Shown here: one piece after another, positions 39,130-50,324 of the stretch
Layout: every line of letters starts with the position of its first letter
Numbering within the stretch: the stretch's first letter is position 1
Assembly: GCA_003993805.1 (NCBI GenBank)
Contig: RSEF01000001.1
Coordinates: forward strand, 147,893,239 to 147,957,238
Direction of reading: 5' to 3'
From: Himantopus leucocephalus
Taxonomy: Eukaryota > Chordata > Aves > Charadriiformes > Recurvirostridae
DNA length: 64,000 nucleotides
Translations under genes and position numbers: made by a program
Notes under the pieces: model-generated
Database searches by the model: none
What the model was told of the DNA's origin: nothing
What the model saw: only the letters and a program-made list of their open reading frames with translations

Positions 39130-39480
39130 TAAAACATGCACGTTAAAATTTTTACTCAATTTCATTTTGTGGTATTTTACACTTTGATAGTAATACATTT
39201 TCATCACATTTTGGGGCACTACCTATTTTCCCCATAAAGAAATGTAAACACTGCAAAGGGATTCTTTGGCAAAAATCCTACTTTTGACATTAATTTCACA
39301 ATCCCTCATCTTTGTAAAGAAGTAATTACAAATGTGGCGACATTTTGCCATTACTTCACACTAATTCAGTTAATTCATCACAGCTTGGCTCAATAACCTC
39401 CTTAGCTTTCAGCCATCTTTTATTTCCTAGTGACACATCAGCTTTGAAGTTTATTTAGCCTAAAACTAAGTTGCCTTGGA
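39130..39480. other. AT-rich block with non-coding regulatory appearance
   Basis: The block has no long frame and no repeat similarity, and several TTAAT/TAATT and TTTGCAT-like words. It looks like a conserved non-coding segment, but this cannot be tested without other species. Confidence 0.18.
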
Positions 39481-39536
39481 AAATAAAGTGCTCAAATGAT
39501 AATTATTTATTTGCCCTTTATACCATAATTTCACTT

Positions 39537-39690
39537 TGAGGATCCCAAAACAGCTTAGTAACTTTAAAAAAAACCCAAAAAAAACAACTTCATAAAATCC
39601 TTGCCAATGCACATTTGTCCACACCTGCTTTACAAGTGGGAAAATTGCACCATGGAGAAATTAAGTGGCAAGACACCCCAAAAGCTTCCT
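39537..39690 (+). mobile_element. MIR-like ancient SINE relic
   Basis: The order of words fits the MIR core: a GAGGATCCCAAAACAGCTT segment, then CTTTACAAGTGGGAAAATTG, CACCATGGAGAAATTAAGTG and CAAGACACCCCA. These compare with TTTTACAGATGAGGAAACTG, AGGCACAGAGAGGTTAAGTG and ACTTGCCCAAGGTCA. The copy is strongly diverged and has an A-rich insertion at 39565-39590. Confidence 0.5.
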
Positions 39691-40509
39691 GTGCCAGTGA
39701 GAAGCAGCATCTCATGACAGCTCCCCACCTCTCTATTCCCAGAGAACAAAACAACCCTGTGAACCATACCGAGGCATCTCCAGCTGCATTTTCTTCTGAG
39801 GGCCTTACTTAAGTAGATAAGCAAAACCCAAGTAATTCTCCAACTTCTTTCTATGGCCCAAGCCAACAAACGTGGCAAAGATCAGGAGAGAAAAGGAGAG
39901 GAGGAAGAAACTTAATTGGAAGCTTTCCAAGTCTGTGGGCTGTACTCTCGGCACACCACATGATGAGGGACTACCAGGAGTTTGGTACCCTGTGGGTAGA
40001 GCAGAGCTGCTCGAGGGCTGCACCAAGCCCACAGCCAGCTCTGGCGGTTGCCACTGGCACGGTGTCCATCGGCCACCACAGCTGCATAGGCTGGGGGAGA
40101 ACACTGGAAGGCAGGACACCTGTGGGTCTTGAGAGAGAGGATTCGGGATGGGAAGAGAATAATGTGATCCCAGAAACGGGGAGAGACGTGCATGCCCTTT
40201 ATACAGCTTCCTCACCTCCCTCGCAGCCTCCCCACAGGTGCTGACACCTTCCCACACCCCATCACGGTGTCACCCTGCCCATCCAGCAAACCCTCTGCCA
40301 CAGCCACAAAACAGAGTTCAACAGCTTATATTCAGTAAATCCCCATGTAATTTATGTATAAAATATCATAGCAGTCTTACAACGCATCAGATTTGGGACA
40401 TACTGTGAACTCCAAAGAAACCATTTACTGAGCTAGATGTACCTTAAATACTGCACTGGTACTGAAGTACCCTAAAAGGACAAATTAGATTTCATTCAAC
40501 ATGAAGAGA

Positions 40510-40656
40510 TGATGGAGTCTGCATCCTTGGAGACACTCAAAACCTGGCTGGACGCGCTCCTAGGCAACTAGGTTTAGGTGGCCCTGCCTAAGCAAGGGTT
40601 TGGAGAAGATAACCTCCAGAAGTCCATTCCAACCTTAGCCATCCTGTGATTCTGAA
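40510..40656 (+). mobile_element. CR1 LINE 3'-end fragment
   Basis: Reads GATGGAGTCTGCATCCTTGG, then ACACTCAAAACCTGGCTGGA, then GGTGGCCCTGCC, and ends CCATTCCAACCTTAGCCATC…TGTGATTCTG. This is the final part of CR1 ORF2 and the 3' terminus. About 147 bp remain, 5'-truncated. Confidence 0.9.
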
Positions 40657-41912
40657 GTTCAATCCTATGTAATATAAGCAAGTAACAGATACATATTTGG
40701 TACATATTTAGAGTGGACATATTTAGTACAAAGCTATTGTAAGATAAATTTGTGCATGCATGTGTGCATGAAACTAGTCTATGCTACAGCTGTAATTCAA
40801 GGACTCACAGAAAGTGCACTGAAGACAGAATCAGAAGAGGAATTACTCTTGAGCATGAGAAGAGGGAAGCTGCATCTCCAGAGAGTCCCTCAGAAGAAAG
40901 GAAGCCTTGACAAGGGAAAGCAAGGTTGACAACCTCTTACACTATCTATACAACTCCATTTTAAGCGGTAACGGGCTACTGAGCTGCCCCCTGGGCTCCA
41001 ACAACCAAATAAAGCTTCAAAGAGGCTCCACTCTACAAGGCACCACTCCAGAAGAAGCACGTTGCTGAGGAAGCTCAGTAGTTTAAGTAACATTGAGAGG
41101 TGTCTCATAGAACTCCTAAGTGATAAGAAAGTCAGGAAACCAGTGACAGTATTTTCTAAGTGTGCATGAGAGTTTCTAATTTTTTAAACAAGATCCTGTA
41201 TTTTGTTAACTTAGAACCAAAGAAAGCTGAAAGAGTAAAAACGTTCTACAAGCAAACAAACATGGTAAGAGCAGAGCACATACCCCGTGCAGAAATAATA
41301 TGACCAAATAAATGGGTGTTAATAGAAAGCCTTTCTTAAACCAGGAGTTGATGTACTTCCCAATAAAGTGCAAGAATCGGTTTGAGGGCTGGTATTATCT
41401 AGTGTCAATGGTACTTCAGCATGTATCATCTAGCAAGTCTTTCACAGGAGGTACAGTCAAGAGAGACCTCGCAACTTGTAAAAATTCATGCTATGATTTC
41501 GTAAAAGTATAAACACCTTAAACAACAGTGAAGGACTAAGCACAGGAAATACAGTTTATTGTAATTGCATTTTGAAACAAACAAACTTAGGCTTGTTTTA
41601 TGTTGTGCCTTTTGCATTGGTCATACACTTCACACACCTCTGAACTTCAAAGCGCCGTCAGCAGCGGAAAACGAATGGCACAAGGGCACAAACCCATCCC
41701 CTAGCGCATCCCCATCCTTGCTGTCTCTTTTATCTGCAGCCTTTGGCTTCTGGCCCTGTACATGTGTGTATTTCAGGGTGCACATCTCAGAAGCCTGCAA
41801 GTGAAGCAAATTTGTATCAGACACAGCTCTTACTGCTGCTTCCCTGCACCACCTCAACTGGCAGAGACCCAACAGCATCTCCACAAAGGCAATGGGAGCA
41901 CAGAACTACGCT

Positions 41913-41957
41913 AAAATAACTCCCAGCAAGTAACTCCTGGTAAAGTAACTCCCCTGC
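41913..41957 (+). repeat. Imperfect 14-16-bp tandem repeat, three copies
   Basis: Three successive copies share the core TAACTCC (…AAATAACTCCCAGC, AAGTAACTCCTGGT, AAAGTAACTCCCCTGC). A small local expansion. Confidence 0.6.
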
Positions 41958-42003
41958 TATCAACTTAATAAATTCCCATTGAAACTCATTTGAATGCAAA
42001 GAC

Positions 42004-42022
42004 TAAATAAATAAATAAATAA
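42004..42022. repeat. (TAAA)n microsatellite
   Basis: Nearly five units of a TAAA tetranucleotide repeat. Confidence 0.8.
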
Positions 42023-42396
42023 CCCTACCTATACTTTACTTAAGGTTTTTGAAGTATCTTATCTAACATGACATTAAATATCTAGGTTTTCCTACATCTG
42101 TAGGTAACAATATGATGTTCATGGGAAGTTAAAATATTTGTTAGCTGTTTTCAAATGACAAGAACCTAAGGCATTTTCTTCAATTTAACTCTTCGGTTTT
42201 TGGTCTGCTCACTCTTTCTCAGGTTTCAGTGCTCCCCTGGGAAATATTTTCACAGTTGAAAGCATGCTGTGTCATCTGTTATTCCCCATTTCAAAATCTT
42301 AGACTCTAGTGCAGGAACACACATTAATCATTTATTACTGTATAAATACATGAAAAATTAATAGCCCAGCTAGAATTCCCAGGCATCCAACTTAAT

Positions 42397-42436
42397 GAGC
42401 TGGGACTCAAACCTAGGAGCATCATGTCATTACTAT
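42397..42436 (+). mobile_element. Possible MIR 3'-region relic
   Basis: GAGCTGGGACTCAAACCTAG followed by GAGCATCATGTCATTACT resembles the MIR segment GAGCCGGGATTCGAACCCAG…TCTGACTCC. The match is short and only suggestive. Confidence 0.28.
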
Positions 42437-43648
42437 TACACATATATAAAATAGTGTTCAGAAAGCTTCATCAAATGAGACCTATTACTACAAATTCAGC
42501 ACATTAGACCTGTGAATAAGATCCCAAAAACCAAATTAGGCATTTACTTTCTGCAAGAGGGGGGAAAACAATCTTTCTTCTTAATTATGAACTTGTTGCA
42601 GAAGACTGAAAATCCAATCTTAGACTTTTACACATAAAAATTCAAAAAGCAAATGCCATAAAATAGCTGGTAAACTTGCTTTAAGTTTTAGTTAGTTTAA
42701 AAATAAAAAACTCTAAATGAGAGAATGCTTGGCAATTTTCAAAATATTTGGATACACTTTGCGAATGTCAATTAAAGCCATGCTTACTGCTGGAAGAACC
42801 AGTTAATGTGACAAACCCCAACACCACCAGCACAGATAATGAAAAAATAATAAAAAGCAAGAGTCAAATTATGTAATTATTTTGTTCCAGTTCTCTGAAT
42901 TGTGATCTGCCTTCACAATCAGAAGTATATATAATTGCATTTACTCAGACTAAATGGGGCAATGCCTATTTCCAGGACAGCCGCAATCATGGCATCTATT
43001 GTAGTTTGACCAGAAAGTTGGCGCCAATGCCAACTTCATCTGAATGACATTTTGAAGCACCTACAGGAATTTCTCAGAGTAGTTTCTCCTTAGAATCAGT
43101 AATTTTTCTTCTCACCAGTGGTAATTTAAGAGCTTTTTTTATTGATGCTACACCACAGCCCATCAAGAATAATGGAAAAGCTCAAGATGAATAATAAAAG
43201 CAGGCTGACTGGTTGCCTTTGGAAAGGGGAGGACAGACAGGTGAGAAGAGGCTGGCAGAGGACACATCATCATCAAGCCACTAGCAAGATGATTGTTATA
43301 ACATAAAACAGCCTGCCACAAAGCAGGAGTTTCTAGAGAAGGAATTAACTTACTTCCAGAAAAAAAACAAGATGTAAGATGTAGAGCTGGAATATATCAA
43401 TAATCAGATGAAACAGTAATTCTCAGTCTTCAATGTTTTAAAAATGAATTTCCATATTACTTAGGGAGTAACGAGCCATTTGCATCCATGTTGTGCAAGA
43501 ATACTTGATGGAAGGAAAGAGCTCCTCTATGACCTGCAAATGCTTTACAATTACGGGCTATGTTTCTATATTTCCTTAAGCTACAATGATAGTTCTAATT
43601 TATTCAAAACTCATTTATATTTTCCTCAGAGCAATTCACATAGTTACC

Positions 43649-43664
43649 AAAAAAAAAAAAAAAA
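43649..43664. repeat. A16 homopolymer
   Basis: Sixteen consecutive A with no recognisable element next to it. Confidence 0.85.
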
Positions 43665-45424
43665 TCTGAACAGGCTGCTGGCAATCTTTTAACTAGAAAA
43701 CATGGCGTAAGCTTTTACATAGTTCAAAGGAAATGTGTCCGCCCATAAGCCAAACAAAACTCTACATACCAATAAAATCAAAACTATAGCATGAAGACAG
43801 CACCATGATCTTCTTAACCAGACTGCAGAAACCCGATTCCCAATGCTAAAATTTCTTAGGTCTAATCTCAGTTTAAAGCAGCCTGGTTTTGTGAGAGCGC
43901 ACGTATACACAAACCTATGTATTTCCCTGGTAACTGCCTACACATTTGGCGCCCCACCAAAACAGAGTGCTGTGGATCACCTGCAACCACACAACCTGAG
44001 GAGGCTGCCCTGTCCTACCCTGCCCTCCTGGCCTTAGAAAATTCCCATCTCCTCACGGGTGAGATCCTGATTCTGCTCAGTTCAGGGGTGTATTCAAAAG
44101 TCAGCGGGGCAAAGACATCGCCTGCAAAAAAGTTAAGAGTGAGGACACAGACTGGTTGCAGCATAAACAAGGAAACCACAATTCAGGCCAGGGCTTTCAG
44201 CAAACTGTCCTCACCAAAGCAGGGTTAACTCTGGGTCCCAATCATGCAATTCCCCAAAAAAACATACTTTTCCCACCACACCTAACTTCTTCAATCTATA
44301 AACCTCCAGCTCTGCAAGAGGAAACACAAGTGTTTCAAGGACCCAATTTTTTCAAATATCAGAATACAGGATTACTCCCTCAAATCAAGCTAGAAGTACC
44401 ATAATTCAATAAGCATATGCACTAAGTGGGTAAGTTATACTTTATTTTTAAGGGACGTGTAATTTTGGAATCAAATTAACAGGTACCACTGATGCAAAAG
44501 AATATTTCCTTTAAGAATATGAACCAAAACAGATACCATTAGCTATACAGAAGAAGAAAAAAGTGGCTCTTGCAACACAGAAAGCAGCATGAAAAGTTGA
44601 TACAAAAAGAGCTGAGGAAGCCTGTTCTTATGGCAGAAACTCAGTAGAAGAATGTATTATTAATAATAGTAATAACAACAACAGATCCACAATAACTTTA
44701 CAATAAAAGTCCTGAGAATTATGTTTCACAGACAATGAGGGCATCTGGGTTTTGTTTTCTCTCGTCAACAAATTCTTTGTTCTGGATGATGATAAACTTA
44801 CCCAAATTCCTTGCTACCATCATATCTCTAGACACTGGGAAGAATAACAAAAAGGGAAAGATTAAGCAGAAAGACTGGCAGGAACGAGTGAGCACAAAGC
44901 TGTGCTTAAAATTAACAATGAAGGAAGCCTGAGAAAGAAGTGAAAAAGAAGCCCGTGACATGGTTAATATGAAGAAAGAGATGCACTCGGTGTAAAACCG
45001 ATGAAAAAAAGCACACAAAATGAATTCTGAATTTACAGCAATTGATACCAGCTGAGAATCAAATGAACTGCCGCAGCATTCAACGTGAAATTATCCCTTA
45101 TAATAATGACTAATGGTTTTGCTATATATGATACGCTGAGGCTAACCATTACATAACAATTTAAAGTCTATGAAAGTAAATCAGTGTCAATATTGAGCAG
45201 CCACAGGTCTCAGCATAATTCACTTCCACAAATTCACTCAGTTCAATTAATTCCTAATGTACTTAGCTGTAAAGCTTGTTTGAACCCGTTGATGTTAAGC
45301 TATTGAATATTGCAGGACTTCGTATCTTTGAGGTTTGCACCCTGCTATCTAGAGATGCTGTATTTCCTAAAGCAAAACCAAACAATTTATTTTTTTTTTA
45401 AAAAAGGGGCAAAACAGAAGGAGG

Positions 45425-45770
45425 GAGGAACAGCGTTTCCTGCACGTACACCGCATCCTCACCAGACAGAGAGGCCACGGGAATGCACGCCCAGTGGCCC
45501 AAGCCACTGTGGGGCTCAGAGACCCCCCCGCAGCACCTCTGATTCCCTTTTCCTCAACCCATCCTGCCCCAGACCTGCTCCCCCGAGGTGTCCTCTCCCA
45601 CCCACTGCTCCTAACATCGCCCCGGACCCTTCCCACTGGACCTTGCAACCCCCAAATCATCCCTCATCTCTCTCTTTTCTACTCAGACTGTCGCAAGTGC
45701 CCTTCTACCTGAGCTTCTCAGCCACACCAAAACCCCCAAACCCCAAGCTTTTCTTGCTACATTTTCAGTA
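45425..45770. other. Strand-asymmetric C-rich block
   Basis: The plus strand is rich in C and pyrimidine with few G after 45525 (runs of CCCCCCC, CTCCCACCC and similar), so the minus strand is G-rich. The 153-codon plus frame crossing it is Pro/Ser-rich low complexity and has no domain. It may influence local structure, but no gene is supported. Confidence 0.45.
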
Positions 45771-46142
45771 GAGGCTCAACGTGATACTGCTGTCATCCTA
45801 TGGCTACCCAGACGCTGCTTCTCTCCACAGTCCAGTAATCACATAGGTCTAACTGCTTTGGGAAATCGGGATAAAACCAGCAACCCCAATTTTAATTTCT
45901 GACACCAGATGGGTTTGAGCTGCACTACCCTGACTCTTTGGAGAGGCAGAATCTGACCCCGAGGTTCGTTTTTATTTTTTAATGCATTAAAAAACAGAAC
46001 CAAGTTACACCCAGTTTGGTGGAAAATGGCATATATTAAACATAGAGAAAAAGATGACAAAAGGCTATTGAGGAACTGGCCTCTTCAAAGGGCACAGACT
46101 GCAGAACTCACGTGGGCCAAATGCCCATGCAGTTTATAGCCG

Positions 46143-46364
46143 GGCCCCTACAATTCTTGCATAAAGGGCACTCTTATCCCAATTGGAGAGTAACTCAGGT
46201 TGTAAGGGATGCACAGAGGTCTCTAGTTCAACCTAACGCTCAAGGTAAGAGCANAGGCCCCTACGATTCTTGCATAAAAGGCACTCTTATCCCAAATGGA
46301 GAGTAACTCAGGTTGTAAGGTGCACAGAGGTCTCTAGTTCAACCTAACGCTCAAGGTAAGAGCA
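46143..46364. repeat. About 110-bp direct duplication around a single N
   Basis: Bases 46143-46253 (starting GGCCCCTACAATTCTTGC and ending GGTAAGAGCA) recur at 46256-46364 with about four substitutions and a two-base indel. The copies are separated only by an N at 46254 and one A. Each copy contains unique flank plus the start of the reversed CR1 3' end. A duplicate meeting exactly at an N points to an unmerged assembly overlap rather than a genomic repeat. Confidence 0.85.
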
Positions 46365-46690
46365 GACCAGGTTTCTCCTCAGGGCTTTATCCAATTTAGT
46401 CTTGAACACATCAAAGGACGGAAACTGCACAGCCTCTGGGCAACCTGCTCCGCTGCTTAATTATCCTCACGATAAAGCTTTCTTTCCTTGTATCCAGTCT
46501 GAACCTCCCTTTCTTCAGTTTATGACTATAAGCTCACATTCCCCAGCTACACATACATCAGTAAAAGGCTCAGTTCTGCCTTTTTCATAACTTACTTAAG
46601 TACTGGCAGGCTGCTGGTAGGTCCTCCCGGAGTCTCCACTCCTTCTGAACTGAGCAAGTCCAGTCCCCTGCATCTATCCTCATAGCTAAT
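46190..46690 (-). mobile_element. CR1 LINE fragment, antisense
   Basis: On the plus strand the order GGTCTCTAGTTCAACCTAAC, GGCTTTATCCAATTTAGTCT, GAAACTGCACAGCCTCTGGG, then a CAACCTGCTCCGCTGC segment, CTTGTATCCAGTCTGAACCT and GGCAGGCTGCTGGTAGGTCC is the reverse complement of the CR1 ORF2 end and 3' terminus. The 3' end lies at about 46190 in the first duplicate copy and 46300 in the second, so the true length is about 390 bp. Frames are fully degraded. Confidence 0.85.
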
Positions 46691-47339
46691 GTGTTTACAG
46701 AATTATTTAACCTTCTGTAAATCTAACCCTTATTCAACATTTACCACTGTACAAAAATTAGGGCTTTCTTTCTCTTTGTTTTCATAATAAAAATTTTCTG
46801 ACTTCTACGGTCGAGCAAATTATTGCCATTACTTCTTGTAATGAAACCCGAATGTTTTTATATTTCAGTCATTTCCTCAAGAAATGAGGAACTGAAATAA
46901 TGATATGAGAGCATGACCATTTTTTTTATTTTATTTTTTTAATACCAATGCTACAACCATCATAGGCATTAAAGAGAGAAATAGGACCAAATCCATCCTT
47001 TCCTCTCCTTTTCAAAGGCACTGTGTCAGTAGCACACGTGTAAGTTCATGTAATCTTAGGGCCTTTCACAGCTTCCTCCATCTCCTCAGGACAAAACGCA
47101 GGACTCCAACAGCAGACAACCAAGAAAAATGAAAGCCAAGTACCAATTCAGTAAAGTCTGTCTGGTATCTACTTAAAAGAATACACTGTGGAGATAAATG
47201 CCGTTAAACTCCATTATAGCTTGAGTAGCTTAAGCATGCAATGCAGGACCACAGAGTGATCACAGTGATCTGTCCTTCCAGAAGGAATTTAATTATCCTA
47301 TGTACTCTACAGCGACTAATGGTTCGTGTTATCCTTATC

Positions 47340-47673
47340 ACTCTCTACAGCTACCTGACAGGAGGTTGTAGAGAGGTGGGGGTTGGTCTCTTCTCCCAAG
47401 TAACAGGCAATAGGATGAGAGGAAACAGCCTCAAGTTGTGCCAGGGGACGTTTAGATTGGATACAAGGAAAAATTTCTTCACAGAAAAGGTTGTCAAGCA
47501 TTGGAACAGGCTGTCCAGGGAAGGGGCTGTGTCATCACCCCCAGAGGTATTTAAAAGATGTGTAGATGTGGTGCTGAGGGACATGGTTTAGTGGTACCTT
47601 GGCAGTGCTAGGTTAACGGTTGGACTTGAAGATCTTAAAGGTCTCTTCCAACCACAATGATTATGATTCTATG
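47340..47673 (+). mobile_element. CR1 LINE 3' fragment with an open ORF2 end
   Basis: One frame (stop after 47588) encodes the terminal ORF2 segment typical of CR1: SYLTGGCREVGVGLFSQVTG, TRKNFFTEKVVKHWNRLSRE and EVFKRCVDVVLRDMV. The 3'UTR follows with CTTCCAACCACAATGATTAT and an ATTCTATG end. The copy is 5'-truncated at about 47340; sequence before that is not recognisable as CR1. The stretch is free of stops but too short to be active. Confidence 0.92.
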
Positions 47674-47909
47674 CTTTAAGAAAGGCAAGCATGGGAGCAA
47701 CAGTATGGAAAAGCCTCTTGAGTAAATCTTGCTAGGTTACCACATTACTCCAATTCTGTCTGCCTTGCGTGTATAGGGTGTCTATCGGAAAAAAAAGGGG
47801 GGGGCGGGAACAGTACAACTATAACTACTATTAACAATATATACAATGTCCAAAGAGATGGCAGAGAAAGGGAGAAGACTGGTGCACAACTAAACCAGAT
47901 GGGTAAGAA

Positions 47910-48340
47910 GACGGTTGGATGGTCAGGCTCAGAGTGAGTTGTAGCCTACCCAGAGACCACCACCAAGTGGGGAACTGCAGGGGTCTGTCCTGAGACCTGT
48001 CCACTTTAACATCTTTATCAATGACCTGGAGGAGGTGATGGTGTGCACTGTGCCTTGATAGCAAAGGCATCCTGCAGCTCCTGGAAGGTACAAACAGGAG
48101 CACAGCGTGGAGATCAAGAGAAGGGATTGTCCCTGTCTGCATGGCACATGTCAGGCAACATCTAGATGCTGCATCCAGTTCTGGACCCCAACACAGGAAA
48201 GAAACTGGTTCCCTGTGATGACAGTGAGGCAGTGTTGCCCCAAGAGGCTGCACCGCCTCCATACATGGAGGGTTTCAAGCTCAGACTGGTCCGAGCCCTG
48301 AGCAGCCTGGTCTGACCCCAGAGCCAGCCCTGCTTTGTGA
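47910..48340 (+). mobile_element. CR1 LINE fragment with internal deletions
   Basis: It starts with GTTGGATGGTCAGGCTCAGA and a GGGGTCTGTCCTGAGACCTG segment that reads SVLRPVHFNIFINDLEE, the CR1 reverse-transcriptase region just before the catalytic motif. It then jumps to degraded later ORF2 (CATCCAGTTCTGGACCCC, near 48171) and the ORF2 end (AGGGTTTCAAGCTCAGACTG…AGCAGCCTGGTCTGACC). The ADD motif region is lost. It lies about 240 bp after another CR1 in the same orientation. Confidence 0.8.
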
Positions 48341-50174
48341 GGAGAGAGGCCCACATCCATCCACTGGCATGGCTCTGGTCATAAGGGAGATGACAGAAAT
48401 TCAGAAGCTGTGCTGGCCCAATCAGCATTGTTTGGACAGGACAACACAGATGGTATGTCAGCTGCAGCGAGCTCCCGCCTCTTTGCTGGTTTTGGGTGCT
48501 GAGCCCACGGCACCCACCTCCTAGGAGAAAACTTCTCAGTCTTCAGACTGAGGAGGCAAGGTACTGCACAGTGAACTGAAAGGCTTTAAGTGACAAAACA
48601 TGTATTTTCTATAAACTCCACAAGTTCTGGAGGAAAAAGATAAAAACAAAATTAAAACTCATTAACAAGTAGTTTAAGCTAGAAAAGGACAAAGCAGTAA
48701 CAGTCACAATGTAAGTGTGTTTTACACAGAAATATCTAGAAGGGCATTAAGATTTCAACCTACTGAAAAGGAGATGCTGACACAGAACAGACAAATGCTT
48801 CAGTTGAACCCCTCAAGTGCACTTTGGAGAATACTGAACAGGTAAGCATGATTTTAAAAGCCAGGAGCTATTGGAAGTCATCACCTTTTCAAATAAAGCC
48901 AAATTATACAGATTACTATTAAAGAAAACCCTGAAAAGGTCTGTCAAACTTATTTTATTAGGCATATTACATAATTAACATAATTATTACTCTGTGATTT
49001 ATATTAGTATAATTAACTGTGGTTTGATATACATAGTCTTACATACTTTCATCAAGTTGGCATTTTGATTGGTGAAAATTAAATTTGACTACCTTTGGGA
49101 AGTGACAATGTTCTAGCTAATTTTTTCTCATTGATTTTCTGTAAATATATAGTAGCAGTTTGGTGCTGCTCATACATAAAAAGCCTACCCTTCTTTATTC
49201 AGTAGAACAATTAATTAGTGTGTTGTTGACATTTTCTACAGAGAGAAACAGTGAAGTATTTAAAAGAAATTCAGATAACTAAAAATATACCATGTTGAAC
49301 TAATAAAAAAAAGAATAGGCTCATTTATTTTTAATTATATTGTTCCCGTTACATAAGCCTGGAAATAGTTTCCATTTTCATAAGCCTTCCAGACAAAACA
49401 TTGAGTTATTTTGGAAAATTTATTTGATAGCGTGAGGGTTTTGTTTACAAAAAAATTCAAATGTCAAAACTTTGAAAATTCTGGCTAAAAATTACCATAG
49501 AAATCTGTACAAAACTTTAATTGTGTGTGCATAGGTGTGTGTATACAAGAAGACAATTATCTTTTAGCAGAAAAATAACCACTTCTTTACCAAGGGGGAG
49601 TGATCTCCAGGTTGGTTTCACTGAGGAATTCACTATGAAAAATAAAGCTGAATTAATCACTGAAAGACCATCTCCTTTAGCACTGACTGGGTTCCACGGG
49701 AACAAAAAAAATAATAATAAAAGAACAGTTTCAACTCCTATTTTATATCATAAACTGTTTCAAGCACAGGTACGTTGCAGGGCACAAAAATCTGATGAAA
49801 ATTTTTGGATGAAAAAGCAATGGATGGAGTAGCAACAATCAGAAGGCCAAGGCAGTCACACCAAGAAATCCGGACTCCTTAGTGATTTTAGCAATTCAAA
49901 CAAAGCCTTTTAAACAGTTGACTGAAATCTTAAGTTATGTACACAAGCCAATACATCTGGGGACAAGGAATTAAATCCCGACATATAGTACAGTTCTGGA
50001 AAAAAGTATTCTCCGGGCAGCAGCACAGGCGCCCAACAGGAGCCTCCCCACAAAATGAGACCGTGAGCATCAACTGCACGGCCCAGGTGCACAGACAAGG
50101 AAGAGCAACCTGCTGCTGCAGAGGGAATCGCAGAAATCGATGCCCAAACGCAAGGCTTAGCTTGCATCTAAGCG
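48341..50174. other. Intronic DNA, nothing recognised
   Basis: AT-rich unique sequence, especially 48880-49510. Frames are 103 codons or shorter and have no domain. Confidence 0.5.
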
Positions 50175-50224
50175 TGGGCAGAGAGAGAAACCTTATGAAA
50201 TTCAACAAAGGCAAGTGTAGGGTC
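50175..50224 (+). mobile_element. CR1 ORF2 stub abutting an assembly gap
   Basis: The last 40-50 bases before the gap read RERNLMKFNKGKCRV, the CR1 ORF2 segment just after the reverse-transcriptase catalytic motif (family form NLMRFNKAKCKVL). Sequence before about 50175 and after the gap is not CR1. Confidence 0.8.
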
Positions 50225-50324
50225 NNNNNNNNNNNNNNNNNNNNNNNNNNNNNNNNNNNNNNNNNNNNNNNNNNNNNNNNNNNNNNNNNNNNNNNNNNNN
50301 NNNNNNNNNNNNNNNNNNNNNNNN
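50225..50324. other. Assembly gap (100 N)
   Basis: Exactly 100 N. The left edge is CR1 and the right edge is unique sequence, so the missing DNA probably includes the rest of a CR1 copy. Confidence 0.97.

Larger units (their letters stand above)
32217..39536. other. Intronic AT-rich DNA with several regulatory-looking blocks
   Basis: No repeat family or known gene is recognised. Parts of 35200-36200 and 37000-37160 are AT-rich, non-repetitive and dense in homeodomain/POU-type words. A terminal-exon-like unit lies at 38234-38550. A GC-richer stretch at 34250-34400 is open in several frames without a domain. Confidence 0.4.
40657..46142. other. Intronic DNA, no gene recognised
   Basis: Unique sequence with short simple repeats (41913, 42004, 43649). 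Frames up to 153 codons, mainly in the C-rich patch at 45420-45770, lack domains. Just upstream of that patch 42-45 kb is AT-rich and quiet. Confidence 0.45.

Noticed and set aside
39805..40257. 150-codon minus-strand frame in a GC-richer pocket
   Set aside because: Several overlapping frames on both strands are open here, which reflects composition; none matches a family.
43948..43972. TGGCGCCCC following CACATT, resembling a retroviral primer-binding site for tRNA-Lys
   Set aside because: Identity stops after nine bases, and no LTR ends, polypurine tract or gag-like sequence are recognisable nearby.
45310..45771. 153-codon plus-strand frame
   Set aside because: Pro-rich translation of a C-rich patch, begins in AT-rich DNA and has no domain.
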